This document shows, in pieces, positions 1 to 7,800 of a stretch of DNA of 33,575 bases. The notes below the pieces were generated by a model. The model saw only the letters and a program-made list of their open reading frames with translations. It had not been told where the DNA came from and ran no database searches. Source of the DNA: Neisseria sp. (GTDB lineage: Bacteria; Pseudomonadota; Gammaproteobacteria; Burkholderiales; Neisseriaceae); assembly GCF_030523955.1 (NCBI RefSeq), contig NZ_JAUNHL010000031.1, forward strand, positions 1-33,575, written 5' to 3'. The first letter of the stretch is position 1; each line of letters begins with the position of its first letter. A program made the translations under genes and the position numbers.

Positions 1-161
1 TCTGCTGGTAAGGGGGGGGGAGTAAAGTTTGGAATTCTTATTTTAACTCACTATATATTGGCCTAGCCCGTGGCCAAGTGGCGGTGGTGCAAACAAAACA
101 TAATGCCGCCATGAACAGCGGGCAGGCCATAGCCTTTGCAAAATCCATTCAGGCCGTCTGA
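1..161 (+). CDS. 3' end of an unidentified gene, interrupted in a G9 tract
   Basis: The frame that ends with TGA at 159-161 is open from position 12 and reads like protein: after the glycine run come SKVWNSYFNSLYIGLARGQV and about 29 further residues ending FAKSIQAV. Upstream of the G run that frame is closed by TAA at 9-11. The frame entering from position 1 (SAGKGG...) stops at 64-66. With one G more, or two fewer, in the run at 12-20, the incoming frame would join the downstream frame. I therefore see either a phase-variable gene in its off state or a simple frameshift. The product is not recognisable from about 50 residues. The stop codon lies inside the AG-DUS, a common arrangement in Neisseria. 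It is also possible that this short frame is not coding. Confidence 0.35.
12..20 (+). repeat. Poly-G tract (G9)
   Basis: Nine consecutive G residues. Tracts of this length are prone to slippage in Neisseria and are the usual switch of its phase-variable genes. Here the tract sits exactly where the reading frame changes. Confidence 0.8.
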
Positions 162-181
162 AAACTTTCAGACGGCCTGAA
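148..181. terminator. Inverted AG-DUS pair, likely terminator
   Basis: Two copies of AGGCCGTCTGAA in inverted orientation make a hairpin with 16-bp arms and a 2-base centre, directly at the stop codon of the upstream frame. The dialect differs from the TGCCTGTCTGAA form used in most of the window. About 125 bases of leader without a clear promoter follow before the pirin gene. Confidence 0.75.
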
Positions 182-307
182 GCTTTATATCTACAAAGGT
201 TTGACGGATGCCGGTGATTGAATTTTGCCGAAATGGCGCTAAATAGAAGAAGTCATTCATTTGTGCAAAGCTGCTGCTTCGGCCAGCTTTATAACTAGGA
301 GTTTTTT

Positions 308-1129
308 ATGAGCGCACGAAACATCATTACGGTTTATGCAGCCGATAAGGCGATTGACGATGGCGATATGCTGTTATGGCGTGCCCTGCCGTTGCGCGAG
401 CGTCATTCGCTCGGCCCGTTTGTGTTTATCGACCACTACCGCCACCACAGCCGCCGCGGTATTGGCGACCGTCCGCATCCGCATGCCGGCATCGAAGTGA
501 TCAGCTATCTGATGGAGGGCGGCGTGGCTCACCGCGACAGCTCCGGTTTCCGCGACACCTTGAGTGCAGGCGATGCACAGTGGATCTGTGCCGGCCGCGG
601 CATCATCCACGCCGAACAACCCGACGGCGGCCGCCATGGTTTGCAATTATGGACGAGCCTACCGCCCGCGCAAAAGATGATCGAGCCGCGTTACCGTTCG
701 TTTCGCGCCGCCGATATTCCGTTGTTTGAGAAAAATGGTGTGCAAATTCGTGTGGTGGCCGGTACGGTAGACGGCGTAACCGGCCCGATGGAAACCGTCA
801 GTAACGCCGTTATGGCTTATGTACGCCTGCCGGCCGACAGCCGAATCAGCCTGAAAATCGATGCGCCGGAATTGGGGCTGTATGTGACCCACGACCGCCT
901 GCCGCTGGGTAACGGCCAAACGCTCGGCGCTGAAGGGCTGGCGGTGTTGGGTGAGGGCGATGAAGTATGGCTGCAAACAGGCTCCGAAGCGGTGGAGCTG
1001 GCGATACTCGGCGGCGAGAGAGTCGAAGGCCCGATTCTCTTCGACGGCCCGTTTGTAATGGATACCCCCGAGCGCCTGCAACAGGCTTATAGCGATTACC
1101 GCAGCGGCAAAATGGGAACTTTGGTGTAA
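308..1129 (+). CDS. Pirin family protein
   Basis: A 273-residue bicupin of the pirin family, which has mononuclear iron-binding cupin members with quercetinase or redox-sensing activity; which role applies here is not visible. The N-terminal cupin carries the family metal ligands HPH (His57, His59) and HAE (His101, Glu103), at nearly the same numbering as in human pirin. The stretch after HPHAG (IEVISYLMEGGVAHRDS) is the family hallmark. The C-terminal half is the second, non-metal cupin. ATG at 308 is preceded by AGGAG at 297-301. It has no partner genes: hairpins and repeats lie on both sides, so it is probably monocistronic. Length is typical of the family. Confidence 0.9.
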   Translation: MSARNIITVYAADKAIDDGDMLLWRALPLRERHSLGPFVFIDHYRHHSRRGIGDRPHPHAGIEVISYLMEGGVAHRDSSGFRDTLSAGDAQWICAGRGIIHAEQPDGGRHGLQLWTSLPPAQKMIEPRYRSFRAADIPLFEKNGVQIRVVAGTVDGVTGPMETVSNAVMAYVRLPADSRISLKIDAPELGLYVTHDRLPLGNGQTLGAEGLAVLGEGDEVWLQTGSEAVELAILGGERVEGPILFDGPFVMDTPERLQQAYSDYRSGKMGTLV

Positions 1130-1202
1130 ACGGTTTGTTCATCGCTTATCCGTTTTTTGGGCTGCCTTGCATAAGCCAATCAACTGAAGCAAAAGTACAC
1201 AC

Positions 1203-1288
1203 GTCATACTCGTTCTTAACCCGAGTATCTTGAATGGCTGCAACATGAAATATTCCGGTCAAGCGCGAATGATGGCGGAACGGTTATT
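1203..1288. repeat. dRS3-like palindrome fused to a composite repeat
   Basis: 1203-1230 is a diverged copy of the palindromic repeat ATACTCGGGTCAAGCCCGAG found elsewhere in the window. From GAGTATCTTGA at 1223 to about 1288 it continues as a block that recurs, diverged, at 21317-21382 (shared pieces GCAACATGAAATA, GGTCAA and CGGTTATT). No open reading frame is supported here. Confidence 0.5.
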
Positions 1289-1318
1289 AAATTTCAGTTT
1301 ATTCTTGATACTCGTGCT

Positions 1319-1362
1319 ATCTGCGGCTTGCTGCCTCGTATTGAAGCAATTGAATCCGCTAT
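1319..1362. repeat. CREE-like terminal fragment
   Basis: The stretch TCTGCGGCTTGCTGCC followed by TGAATCCGCTATA matches one end of the Correia-type elements at 17310-17417 and 21990-22056, but the other half is absent or unrecognisable. Confidence 0.45.
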
Positions 1363-1381
1363 ATTTTTTGTGATGATTCGT

Positions 1382-1413
1382 TTTCAGACAGGCAATAGCA
1401 TGCCTGTCTGAAA
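1382..1413. repeat. Inverted TG-wadDUS pair
   Basis: Two uptake sequences TGCCTGTCTGAA in inverted orientation around a 6-base centre. Unlike most pairs in the window, the CTGAAA ends point outward. The pair may serve both uptake and termination after the pirin gene. Confidence 0.75.
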
Positions 1414-1480
1414 CATTGCCAAATCAGTAAGCTGCGTTTACTCTCTTGCCAACGCCCTATTCCCTGCCCTGCAACCATTC

Positions 1481-2224
1481 ATGATACCGATTCTCTACCA
1501 AGACGCCGCCTGCATCGCCGTGTGCAAACCCGCCGGAATGCTGGTGCACCGCAGCGCCATCGACCGGCACGAAACCGTTTTTCTGATGCAGACCCTGCGC
1601 GACCAAATCGGCCGCCATGTGTTTCCGGTGCACCGGCTCGACCGCCCCACTTCCGGCGCAATGCTGTTTGCCTTCGACGCGCCGACCGCCCGCACCTTGT
1701 CGCAACAGTTCGAAGCGCGCGAGGTGGCCAAAACCTATTGGGCGGTGGTGCGCGGCTGGACCAACGATGCCGGCCGCATCGACTACCCGCTCAAGGAACT
1801 GCTCGATCCGATTGCCGATGCGCTCAGCGACCCCGACAAGGCCGCGCAGAACGCCGTTACCGACTACCGTACGCTGGCGAGGGCCGAATTGCCGTTCGTT
1901 ACCCAAGCGCGCCACGCCACCTCGCGTTATTCTTGGTTAGAAATCACGCCGCACACCGGCCGCAAACATCAAATCCGCCGCCATTTGAAGCATATTTTCC
2001 ACCCGATTGTCGGCGACACCAGCCACGGCGATTTGAGGCAAAATCATGCCGTGGCCGCCTTTTGCGGCAATCAGCGCCTGCTGCTACACGCCCGCAGCCT
2101 GATGTTCACCAGCCCGGAGAGCGGCCGCCCCGTTACCGTGCTTGCCGAACCGGATGATGATTGGTTGCGCGTAATCACGGCGTTCGGCTGGCATTCGCCG
2201 CCGCAAGCGCCGATTGCGCCCTGA
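1481..2224 (+). CDS. truC: RluA-family pseudouridine synthase, TruC-like (tRNA U65)
   Basis: A 247-residue single-domain pseudouridine synthase without an S4 RNA-binding domain, as in TruC, which isomerises U65 of some tRNAs. The catalytic motif HRLDRPTSG is at residues 51-59, with Asp54 the expected nucleophile. The start ILYQD...IAVCKPAGMLVH (5-23) and the HTGRKHQIRRHLKHI stretch near residue 165 fit the family. ATG at 1481 puts the KPAGMLVH motif at the usual distance; there is no strong Shine-Dalgarno. It stands alone, with a CREE beginning two bases after its stop. The subfamily (TruC rather than RluA) rests on length and motif spacing, so the U65 target is likely but not proven. Confidence 0.85.
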   Translation: MIPILYQDAACIAVCKPAGMLVHRSAIDRHETVFLMQTLRDQIGRHVFPVHRLDRPTSGAMLFAFDAPTARTLSQQFEAREVAKTYWAVVRGWTNDAGRIDYPLKELLDPIADALSDPDKAAQNAVTDYRTLARAELPFVTQARHATSRYSWLEITPHTGRKHQIRRHLKHIFHPIVGDTSHGDLRQNHAVAAFCGNQRLLLHARSLMFTSPESGRPVTVLAEPDDDWLRVITAFGWHSPPQAPIAP

Positions 2225-2226
2225 AA

Positions 2227-2332
2227 TATAGTGGCTTAAATTCAGAATAGGACAAGGCGCCGAGCCGCAGACAGTACAGATAGCACGGCAAGGCGAGGCA
2301 ACGCTGTACTATTCTGAATTTAAGTCACTATA
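2227..2332. mobile_element. Correia repeat enclosed element (CREE), 106-bp form
   Basis: Begins TATAGTGGCTTAAATTCAG and ends with the inverted equivalent TTAAGTCACTATA. The core GCCGCAGACAGTACAGATAG and GGCAAGGCGAGGCAACGC is the Correia core of pathogenic Neisseria. The length of 106 bp matches the internally deleted class that lacks the IHF-site segment. It lies directly after truC and can pair into a long hairpin, so it may affect the truC 3' end. Confidence 0.88.
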
Positions 2333-2365
2333 CCGTTGCGGCCAAACCGGAATCCGTTTTTCCCA

Positions 2366-2405
2366 TGCCTGTCTGAAAAACATGTGCAAAGTTTTTCAGA
2401 CAGGT
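2366..2405. terminator. Inverted TG-wadDUS pair
   Basis: TGCCTGTCTGAAAAAC and its inverted copy (last base changed, CAGGTA) form a hairpin about 10 bases apart downstream of truC and the CREE. Confidence 0.65.
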
Positions 2406-2412
2406 AGAGAAC

Positions 2413-2484
2413 TTTGCAAAATTCTTTTCGATATCTGAAAGCATTTGCGTCATGCTCGGGCTTGACCCGAGCATCTTTTTGTTT
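2413..2484. repeat. Composite intergenic repeat, copy A
   Basis: Starts TTTGCAAAATTCTTTTCGAT, continues into the dRS3-like palindrome and ends GCATCTTTTTGTTT. A diverged second copy lies at 4675-4743 in the gap before tamB. In both gaps a DUS pair precedes it. Confidence 0.6.
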
Positions 2485-2525
2485 TGAAAGAAAAAGCAGA
2501 TACTCGGGTCAAGCCCGAGTATGAC
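2449..2525. repeat. Two dRS3-like palindromes in inverted orientation
   Basis: Copies of the 28-bp palindromic unit at 2449-2476 and 2498-2525 face each other around a short A/T-rich centre. Each has the core CTCGGGTCAAGCCCGAG, and together they can form one long hairpin. The layout of each unit (inverted arms followed by TGAC) resembles dRS3 of N. meningitidis with different arm bases. Confidence 0.7.
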
Positions 2526-2661
2526 GAGATATCAATCAATTCAGGATGAAAAAGTTTTTTGCAAAGGTTTCAGGCATATTCATCAAGAATCGGGTCGCCA
2601 AGCTTTTTCCGCTCGCGTACCATAGCCTCATCGTTGAATCGAAACGCACCGGAGCATCCTC

Positions 2662-3492
2662 ATGAAAACCGCCGATACCCCGCAATTTGCCCGCATTGCC
2701 GCCGCCATCGAATACTTGTACGACCATGCCGCCGAACAACCGGATTTGGCCGAGGTGGCGGCGCAGGTACACCTCAACCCTGAGCATTTGCAACGCGAAT
2801 TCCAAGCGTGGGCGGGTATCAGCCCGAAAAAAATGTTGCAGCACATCAGCATAAGCCGCGCCAAAGAAGCGTTGAAGCGCAGCGAAAGCGTGGCCGAAGC
2901 GGCGTTTGCCGGCGGCTTGAGCGGCACCGGCCGCTTGCACGATTTGTTTGTCCGCATCGAGAGCATGACGCCCGGCGAATACAAAAACGGCGGCGCCGGT
3001 TTGCAAATTGCCTACCATTTTGCCGCCAGCCCTTTTGGCGAAGTATTAACCGCCGCCACCGGAAAAGGCGTGTGCTTTATGATGTTTGCCGATGAGCGCG
3101 AAGCCGCGTTGCAGGCGCTCTGCGCAGAATATCCGAACGCCGGCTTTACCGAAACGGAAAACGCGTTCCACCGAAGCGCCATGCAGATATTTTCCGCACC
3201 AGGCCAGGGCAAAATCCCGCTACACCTGAAAGGCACGCCGTTTCAATTGAAAGTCTGGCAGGCGCTGCTCTCGATTCCCGCCGGCTGCCTGAAAAGCTAC
3301 GGCAGCCTCGCCGCCGACATCGGCCGGCCCACCGCTGCGCGGGCGGTCGGCACCACCGTCGGCAGCAATCCCGTCGCCGTGCTGATTCCCTGCCACCGTG
3401 TGATCCGGGAAAGCGGCATCATCGGCGGCTACCGTTGGCAGCGCGGGCGTAAAATAGCCTTGTTGGCCAAAGAATTGGAAGGTGCGGCATGA
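2662..3492 (+). CDS. Ada-like protein: AraC-type HTH plus O6-methylguanine-DNA methyltransferase
   Basis: A 276-residue fusion. Residues about 10-107 form an AraC/XylS helix-turn-helix domain (DLAEVAAQVHLNPEHLQREF; SMTPGEYK at the end). Residues about 118-272 form a methylated-DNA-protein cysteine methyltransferase with the acceptor motif PCHRV (Cys244) and GSNPVAVLIPCHRV context. Such proteins remove methyl groups from O6-methylguanine onto the cysteine, and in full Ada also activate the adaptive response. The N-terminal zinc four-cysteine domain of Ada, which senses methylphosphotriesters, is missing, so self-activation by that route is not expected. ATG at 2662 follows GGAGCATCCTC. The stop overlaps the downstream AlkB-type gene by four bases (ATGA), indicating one transcript and translational coupling. 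Confidence 0.9.
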   Translation: MKTADTPQFARIAAAIEYLYDHAAEQPDLAEVAAQVHLNPEHLQREFQAWAGISPKKMLQHISISRAKEALKRSESVAEAAFAGGLSGTGRLHDLFVRIESMTPGEYKNGGAGLQIAYHFAASPFGEVLTAATGKGVCFMMFADEREAALQALCAEYPNAGFTETENAFHRSAMQIFSAPGQGKIPLHLKGTPFQLKVWQALLSIPAGCLKSYGSLAADIGRPTAARAVGTTVGSNPVAVLIPCHRVIRESGIIGGYRWQRGRKIALLAKELEGAA

Positions 3493-4133
3493 GCTTGGAT
3501 TTATTCGCTTACCCCCCCGACCCGCAAACCAACCTGCTGCCTTATGAGGGCATCGTAAACGATTACGGCGTGATTCTTAGCCAACACGAAGCGGATGCCT
3601 GTCTGAAGGCGCTGTTAAACGACATTGCTTGGCGGCACGACCAAGCGCTGATTTACGGCAAACTGATTACCACCGCCCGCCAAGTGGCGTGGTACGGCGA
3701 GGGCGCTTTTTCCTACACTTATTCCGGCATCACCCGCCGCGCACTAGCCTGGACGCCGCTGCTGCTGCAACTGAAGCAACAAGTGGAGCGGCACTTGCAA
3801 GCCGTCAGCCCCACCGTGTTCAATTCCTGCCTGCTCAACCGCTATGCCAACGGTAACGAAGGCATGGCCTGGCACAGCGACGATGAAAAAGAATTGGGTC
3901 GGCGCACCGTTATCGCTTCGCTCAGCTTCGGCGCCGAACGCAAATTCGCCCTGCGCCATAAAAAAACACGGGAGAAACGCGAAATCATGCTGCAACACGG
4001 CCAATTAATCGTGATGCGCGGCGACACGCAGCAATATTGGCAGCACGCCATTATGAAAAGCAGCAGGGTTACCGAAGAGCGCATTAGTTTGACTTTCCGT
4101 ACCTACGGCGGCCAAAATGCCGTAAGCGGTTGA
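3489..4133 (+). CDS. AlkB-family 2-oxoglutarate/Fe(II) dioxygenase, DNA alkylation repair
   Basis: A 214-residue 2-oxoglutarate-dependent dioxygenase closer in motif layout to the ALKBH2/3-like group than to E. coli AlkB. Iron ligands are His129 and Asp131 (WHSDDE) and His186 (WQHAI). The 2-oxoglutarate-binding motif is RISLTFR (Arg198, Arg204). NRYANGNEGMAWHSD and SLSFGAERKF are family signatures. The family oxidatively removes methyl groups from 1-methyladenine and 3-methylcytosine. It shares an ATGA overlap with the Ada-like gene, which handles O6-methylguanine, so the pair is a compact alkylation-repair operon. Two oddities: a C7 run at codons 8-10 that could slip and switch the gene off, and a perfect TG-wadDUS at codons 36-40. 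Confidence 0.9.
   Translation: MSLDLFAYPPDPQTNLLPYEGIVNDYGVILSQHEADACLKALLNDIAWRHDQALIYGKLITTARQVAWYGEGAFSYTYSGITRRALAWTPLLLQLKQQVERHLQAVSPTVFNSCLLNRYANGNEGMAWHSDDEKELGRRTVIASLSFGAERKFALRHKKTREKREIMLQHGQLIVMRGDTQQYWQHAIMKSSRVTEERISLTFRTYGGQNAVSG
3512..3518 (+). repeat. Poly-C tract (C7) inside the AlkB-type gene
   Basis: Seven C residues within the first ten codons. In this copy the frame is intact. A change of one base would truncate the protein shortly after its start. Confidence 0.6.
3596..3607 (+). other. Single intragenic TG-wadDUS
   Basis: Exact TGCCTGTCTGAA inside the AlkB-type coding sequence, encoding part of DACLKA. A single copy within a gene contrasts with the paired intergenic copies and would favour DNA uptake of this repair locus. 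Confidence 0.85.
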
Positions 4134-4216
4134 TGATGCACGCCGCTGTTGCGAAAACGGACGTTAACGGCAGGAACCCCGGTCTGTTTATCTGCTCAAA
4201 CGCTTATGTATGTGTA

Positions 4217-4253
4217 TGCCTGTCTGAAAGGTATTTGCCGTTTTCAGACAGGC
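4217..4253. terminator. Inverted TG-wadDUS pair
   Basis: TGCCTGTCTGAAA and its inverted copy about 11 bases apart, downstream of the Ada-like/AlkB-type operon. Probable terminator. Confidence 0.7.
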
Positions 4254-4287
4254 CTTCCCTTCAATAGATAAAAACAAAGGAGCAACC

Positions 4288-4536
4288 ATGTCGCTATTTA
4301 AAAAAGACGATATTGATTTAAGCAAAATCAAGCCGCAACCTTACGAGAGTTTTGAAAAAGCCGAGCAAAAACGCGAAGAGGAAGCCACCGCCGTTCATCC
4401 GCCGCTTACCGAGCGGCAAAAAGAAATCGTGCGCGAGCAAAGCGGTATCAATCCGGTGAGCCAAACCGTAAGCGATGCGCTGAAAGATGCCGACGATGTG
4501 CCGGAAACGGAAGACCGCTTTCAAGATAAGCCTTGA
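4288..4536 (+). CDS. Small hydrophilic hypothetical protein
   Basis: An 82-residue charged protein with no membrane segment, signal peptide or cysteine. It begins MSLFKKDDIDLSKIK and is rich in Glu, Lys and Asp, probably largely helical or disordered. I do not recognise a family. The start is supported by AAAGGAG at 4276-4282 with good spacing. It is monocistronic: DUS hairpins lie on both sides. Strong ribosome binding site and codon use like its neighbours make it a real gene. Confidence 0.7.
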   Translation: MSLFKKDDIDLSKIKPQPYESFEKAEQKREEEATAVHPPLTERQKEIVREQSGINPVSQTVSDALKDADDVPETEDRFQDKP

Positions 4537-4560
4537 GTTAAACGGCTATGGCTATCAAAA

Positions 4561-4588
4561 AGATACTCGGGTCAAGCCCGAGTATGAC
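4561..4588. repeat. dRS3-like palindrome
   Basis: A clean copy of the unit AGATACTCGGGTCAAGCCCG followed by AGTATGAC, 24 bases after the stop of the preceding gene. Confidence 0.7.
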
Positions 4589-4620
4589 GTGTACTTTTTT
4601 CAATTTAAACCACTAAATAT

Positions 4621-4655
4621 TTTCAGACAGGCATCTTTAAAATGCCTGTCTGAAA
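4621..4655. terminator. Inverted TG-wadDUS pair
   Basis: TTTCAGACAGGCA and TGCCTGTCTGAAA around a 9-base A/T-rich centre. It lies between convergent genes and could stop transcription from either side. Confidence 0.65.
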
Positions 4656-4674
4656 GCTTTTGCAGGCAGAGCCT

Positions 4675-4743
4675 TTTGCAAAATTCTTTTCGATACTTTA
4701 AACGCTTGCTTGATGCTCGTGCTTAATCCATGCATCTTTGTTT
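4675..4743. repeat. Composite intergenic repeat, copy B
   Basis: Diverged copy of the block at 2413-2484: same start (TTTGCAAAATTCTTTTCGAT) and end (GCATCTTTGTTT). Its palindromic part has decayed (GATGCTCGTGCTTAATCC). Confidence 0.55.
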
Positions 4744-4799
4744 ATCGTGAGAAACTTTATTCCTGCCAGCGCCCTACTTTTCCCTCGGGCGTACAAATG

Positions 4800-4838
4800 T
4801 TTTCAGACAGGCATTTTAAAGATGCCTGTCTGAAAACT
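4800..4838. terminator. Inverted TG-wadDUS pair at the end of tamB
   Basis: Second DUS hairpin of this gap, 17 bases beyond the tamB stop on the minus strand. Likely terminator for the tamA-tamB transcript. Confidence 0.7.
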
Positions 4839-4855
4839 TTTATGGAAACAAATCC

Positions 4856-7800
4856 TTAATCGAAACGGATGATGTATTTCATTTCGCCGCCCCACGATTG
4901 CGAGCCGACGCGGCCGATCGCCTGTATCGAACGGGTGAGCTGGTAGACCAGTTTGACCGATTGGTCGGCGCTGTTAATGCCGTATTCATACCCCAAATAC
5001 AGTTCACTGGTAAGCTGTTTGCCGAAAGTGAGCACCTGCTCGGCAGGATTGAGTTCGCCGGTTTGGGCGTTGCGGGTACGCTGGCTCGTTAGGCCGAAGT
5101 TGTCGACCAGGCCGATTCTATCGTTAACCTTGCCGGCCAGCCAAGCACTGGCGGCGGTGGCGAGCGCGGCTTCGTCGCTGTCGTTGCCGCTGCTGGCGCG
5201 GTTGAGAATCAGCCAGGAGAGTTTGTCTTTTTCGCTCATCGCTTCGTCGGCCACCAAGCTCACGCGCGGGTTGTTGAGGCTGCCCAATACTTCGACGCCT
5301 GCGCCCACCGGCGAGAGGTTGCGGGTGGCGCGGATATTGAGGTTGGGATCATCCAAGGGGCCGACAAAGGAAATGGTACCTTTATCGATGTTCAAATCTT
5401 GGCCGTAGGCTTTGTATTTGCCTTTGACTACCCGCACGGTGCCCACGCCTTGTACGTCGCGGCCGGGTTGGGCGGTGATATTGAGGGTGCCGCCGAGCAA
5501 TACGTCCAATCCTTCGCCGCTAAAGCGGAAATTGTCATTCAAATCCAGCGCCAGATTCAGGCTGATCGGCGTGGCGGCGGTTTTCTCTTTCTGCTCTTCG
5601 CCGATCACCACCACGTCGTCGCTCAATGTGGGCATGCTGGAGTCTTGGAAGCCGAAACGGCCTTCGTCGGCTTTCAGGGTACCGGTCAGTGTAATGCCGG
5701 TTGCATCGGTATACAGCATTCTGGCGTTGCCGCTCAGGGTAAGGCGGCGGTTGGGCTTGTCGAGCATCTGGTATTTATTGAATACTGCGCTCACGTTTAC
5801 ATCGGGCGAGGTGCCGACCAGGCCGATGTCGCCGGTAAGGGTGGCGCTGCCGCCGCGGTGGAAGGTGAGGTTATCGATAATCCATCTGCGGCCTTGCAGA
5901 CGCGAGCGCAATACGCCGTTATCCAGAATCACGCCTTGGGCATGATTGCGGTAATACAGGTTATCGCCGGTGAGGGTGCCGTTTAGCTGCGGGTCGCCCA
6001 AGCGGCCTGAAATCACGGCGTCGCCAATCAGCCGGCCTTTCAATATCTGGCCGATCGGCATCAGGTTTTTAAAAGCTTCCAAATCGGGAGCGTTAAGGCG
6101 GATTCTGCCGTTAACCGGCGCCTGCGTGATGGCGTTGCCGAAGTTTTGGCTGATGACGACGTTGCCGTCGATGTTGCCGTAACGGGTGGTGCCTTTGATC
6201 TGGTTGTCGATGCGGCCGTTTTGGAAGCGGGTTTGCAGCGACAAGGCGCTCAAACCGAGTGCCTGCTTGCGGTAATCGAGGATGATGTCGCCGCTTTGGC
6301 GCTGCACATTCAGATAACCGCTCATGTTTTGCGTGTAGGCGATGTCCCAATCGCCGGCCAGCACCATATTATGCTCTACCGCCGGTTTATAGAAATTGTG
6401 CAATTCGGTCATGTGCAGGTTGTCGGCACGGCCTTTGGTGGTGATGCCTTGTTTTTTATCCCACACGAAACGCTCCAGATTCAGGCTGCCGCCCATCGCT
6501 GCCCAGCGTGCGGCGCTCAGGCTTACGCGTTCGGCGCCTGCTTCCAGATTGAGGCTGTTTTGCAGATGGAGGTTGAACGCGCCGCTGATATCAAACGCGC
6601 TGACTGTACCCTGCCACTGGTTACGCTCGTTCAGGCCGCCGTCGGCGGCGAGATTGAAGCGATAGGGTTTGCCGTCAAACGCCATGCTGCCGCTGCCGCG
6701 TATGCTTTGACGGCGGCCGGTGCCGTTAACCGCGAGATTGACGGCATCGATGCGGGTGGGCGTTTCTTGGCCGGGGATGATAATCTGGCGGCCTTCGGCC
6801 TGAAGGTTTAAGGGCTTGCTCAAATCGGGCGAGCCTTGCAGGTTGAAGGTGAGGTGGTTGATTTGCAGCGCCTTGCTGATATTCAACCGCTCGGCGCGGC
6901 CGTTCAGATTGGCTTCCAGCTGTTTTACCGAACCGGCCAGCGTGCCCTGCGCTACTAAGAGACCGGACATGCCGAATCCGAAACGGGCAATATCGGGAGC
7001 GTTGATGTTGAGGTTAAGCCTGTCGCCCTGTTTGCCGAAGCTGCCGCTGGTTTTGATGATGTTGCTACCCAGCGCGATATCGGTAATGGCGCGGCTCAGA
7101 TGGTCTTTATCGTATTCGATGTCGGCATTGCCGCGCAGGGAAACGCCGGAGAGCGTACTTTGCCCGAACTGCATTTTGCCGTTGAAAAGCTGCTTGCCCA
7201 GCGCGCCGGTCAGTTTGATGTCGCCGTTCACGCTGCCCTCGGGCATGGAGCTGTGGATTTTGGCCGGATTGAAGTTTTTACTGGTCAGATTCAGGTTGAG
7301 CGCTTGGTCTTTAAACAATTCCAAGGTACCGGCCGCTTGGGTTTCACCACCGTTTTCAGGCAGGATTTGCGCGCGCTTCAGGTTAACAGTTTGCTGGCCG
7401 CTGGCGGTATCGGTACTGAGCAGTACCTCGCCGTTGCTGACGGTTTTGCCGAACGTGAAATTCCACAAGGCCTGCGGATCGCTGTAACTGCCGCGCAACT
7501 GGATTTTGCCGTTGAGCGCATCAGGATATTCCTGCGCAAGTACATCGCCCAACACAATATCGTGCGATTCGGTATCCAGATTCAGCGTTTGCTTGGCGGT
7601 ATCGGTGCTGCCGCTGAAGCTGATACGGCCTTTTTTCAGCAATGCCGCATCGGCTTCCAGAATTTTCAACACGCCGTTTTCATCAACGGTGAAATCCGCC
7701 AGCAGGCTGCGCACCGGAATGCCGCCCTGATCGGCTGCCGCCGCCTGGTGGTTGGCCAAATCAATAGAGCCTTCCAACGACAAACCGGAAGTGGCCGCCG

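Noticed and set aside
3282..3293. CGGCTGCCTGAA in the Ada-like gene, close to another DUS dialect (AGGCTGCCTGAA)
   Set aside because: Single copy, first base differs, and no other trace of that dialect in the window; chance is likely.
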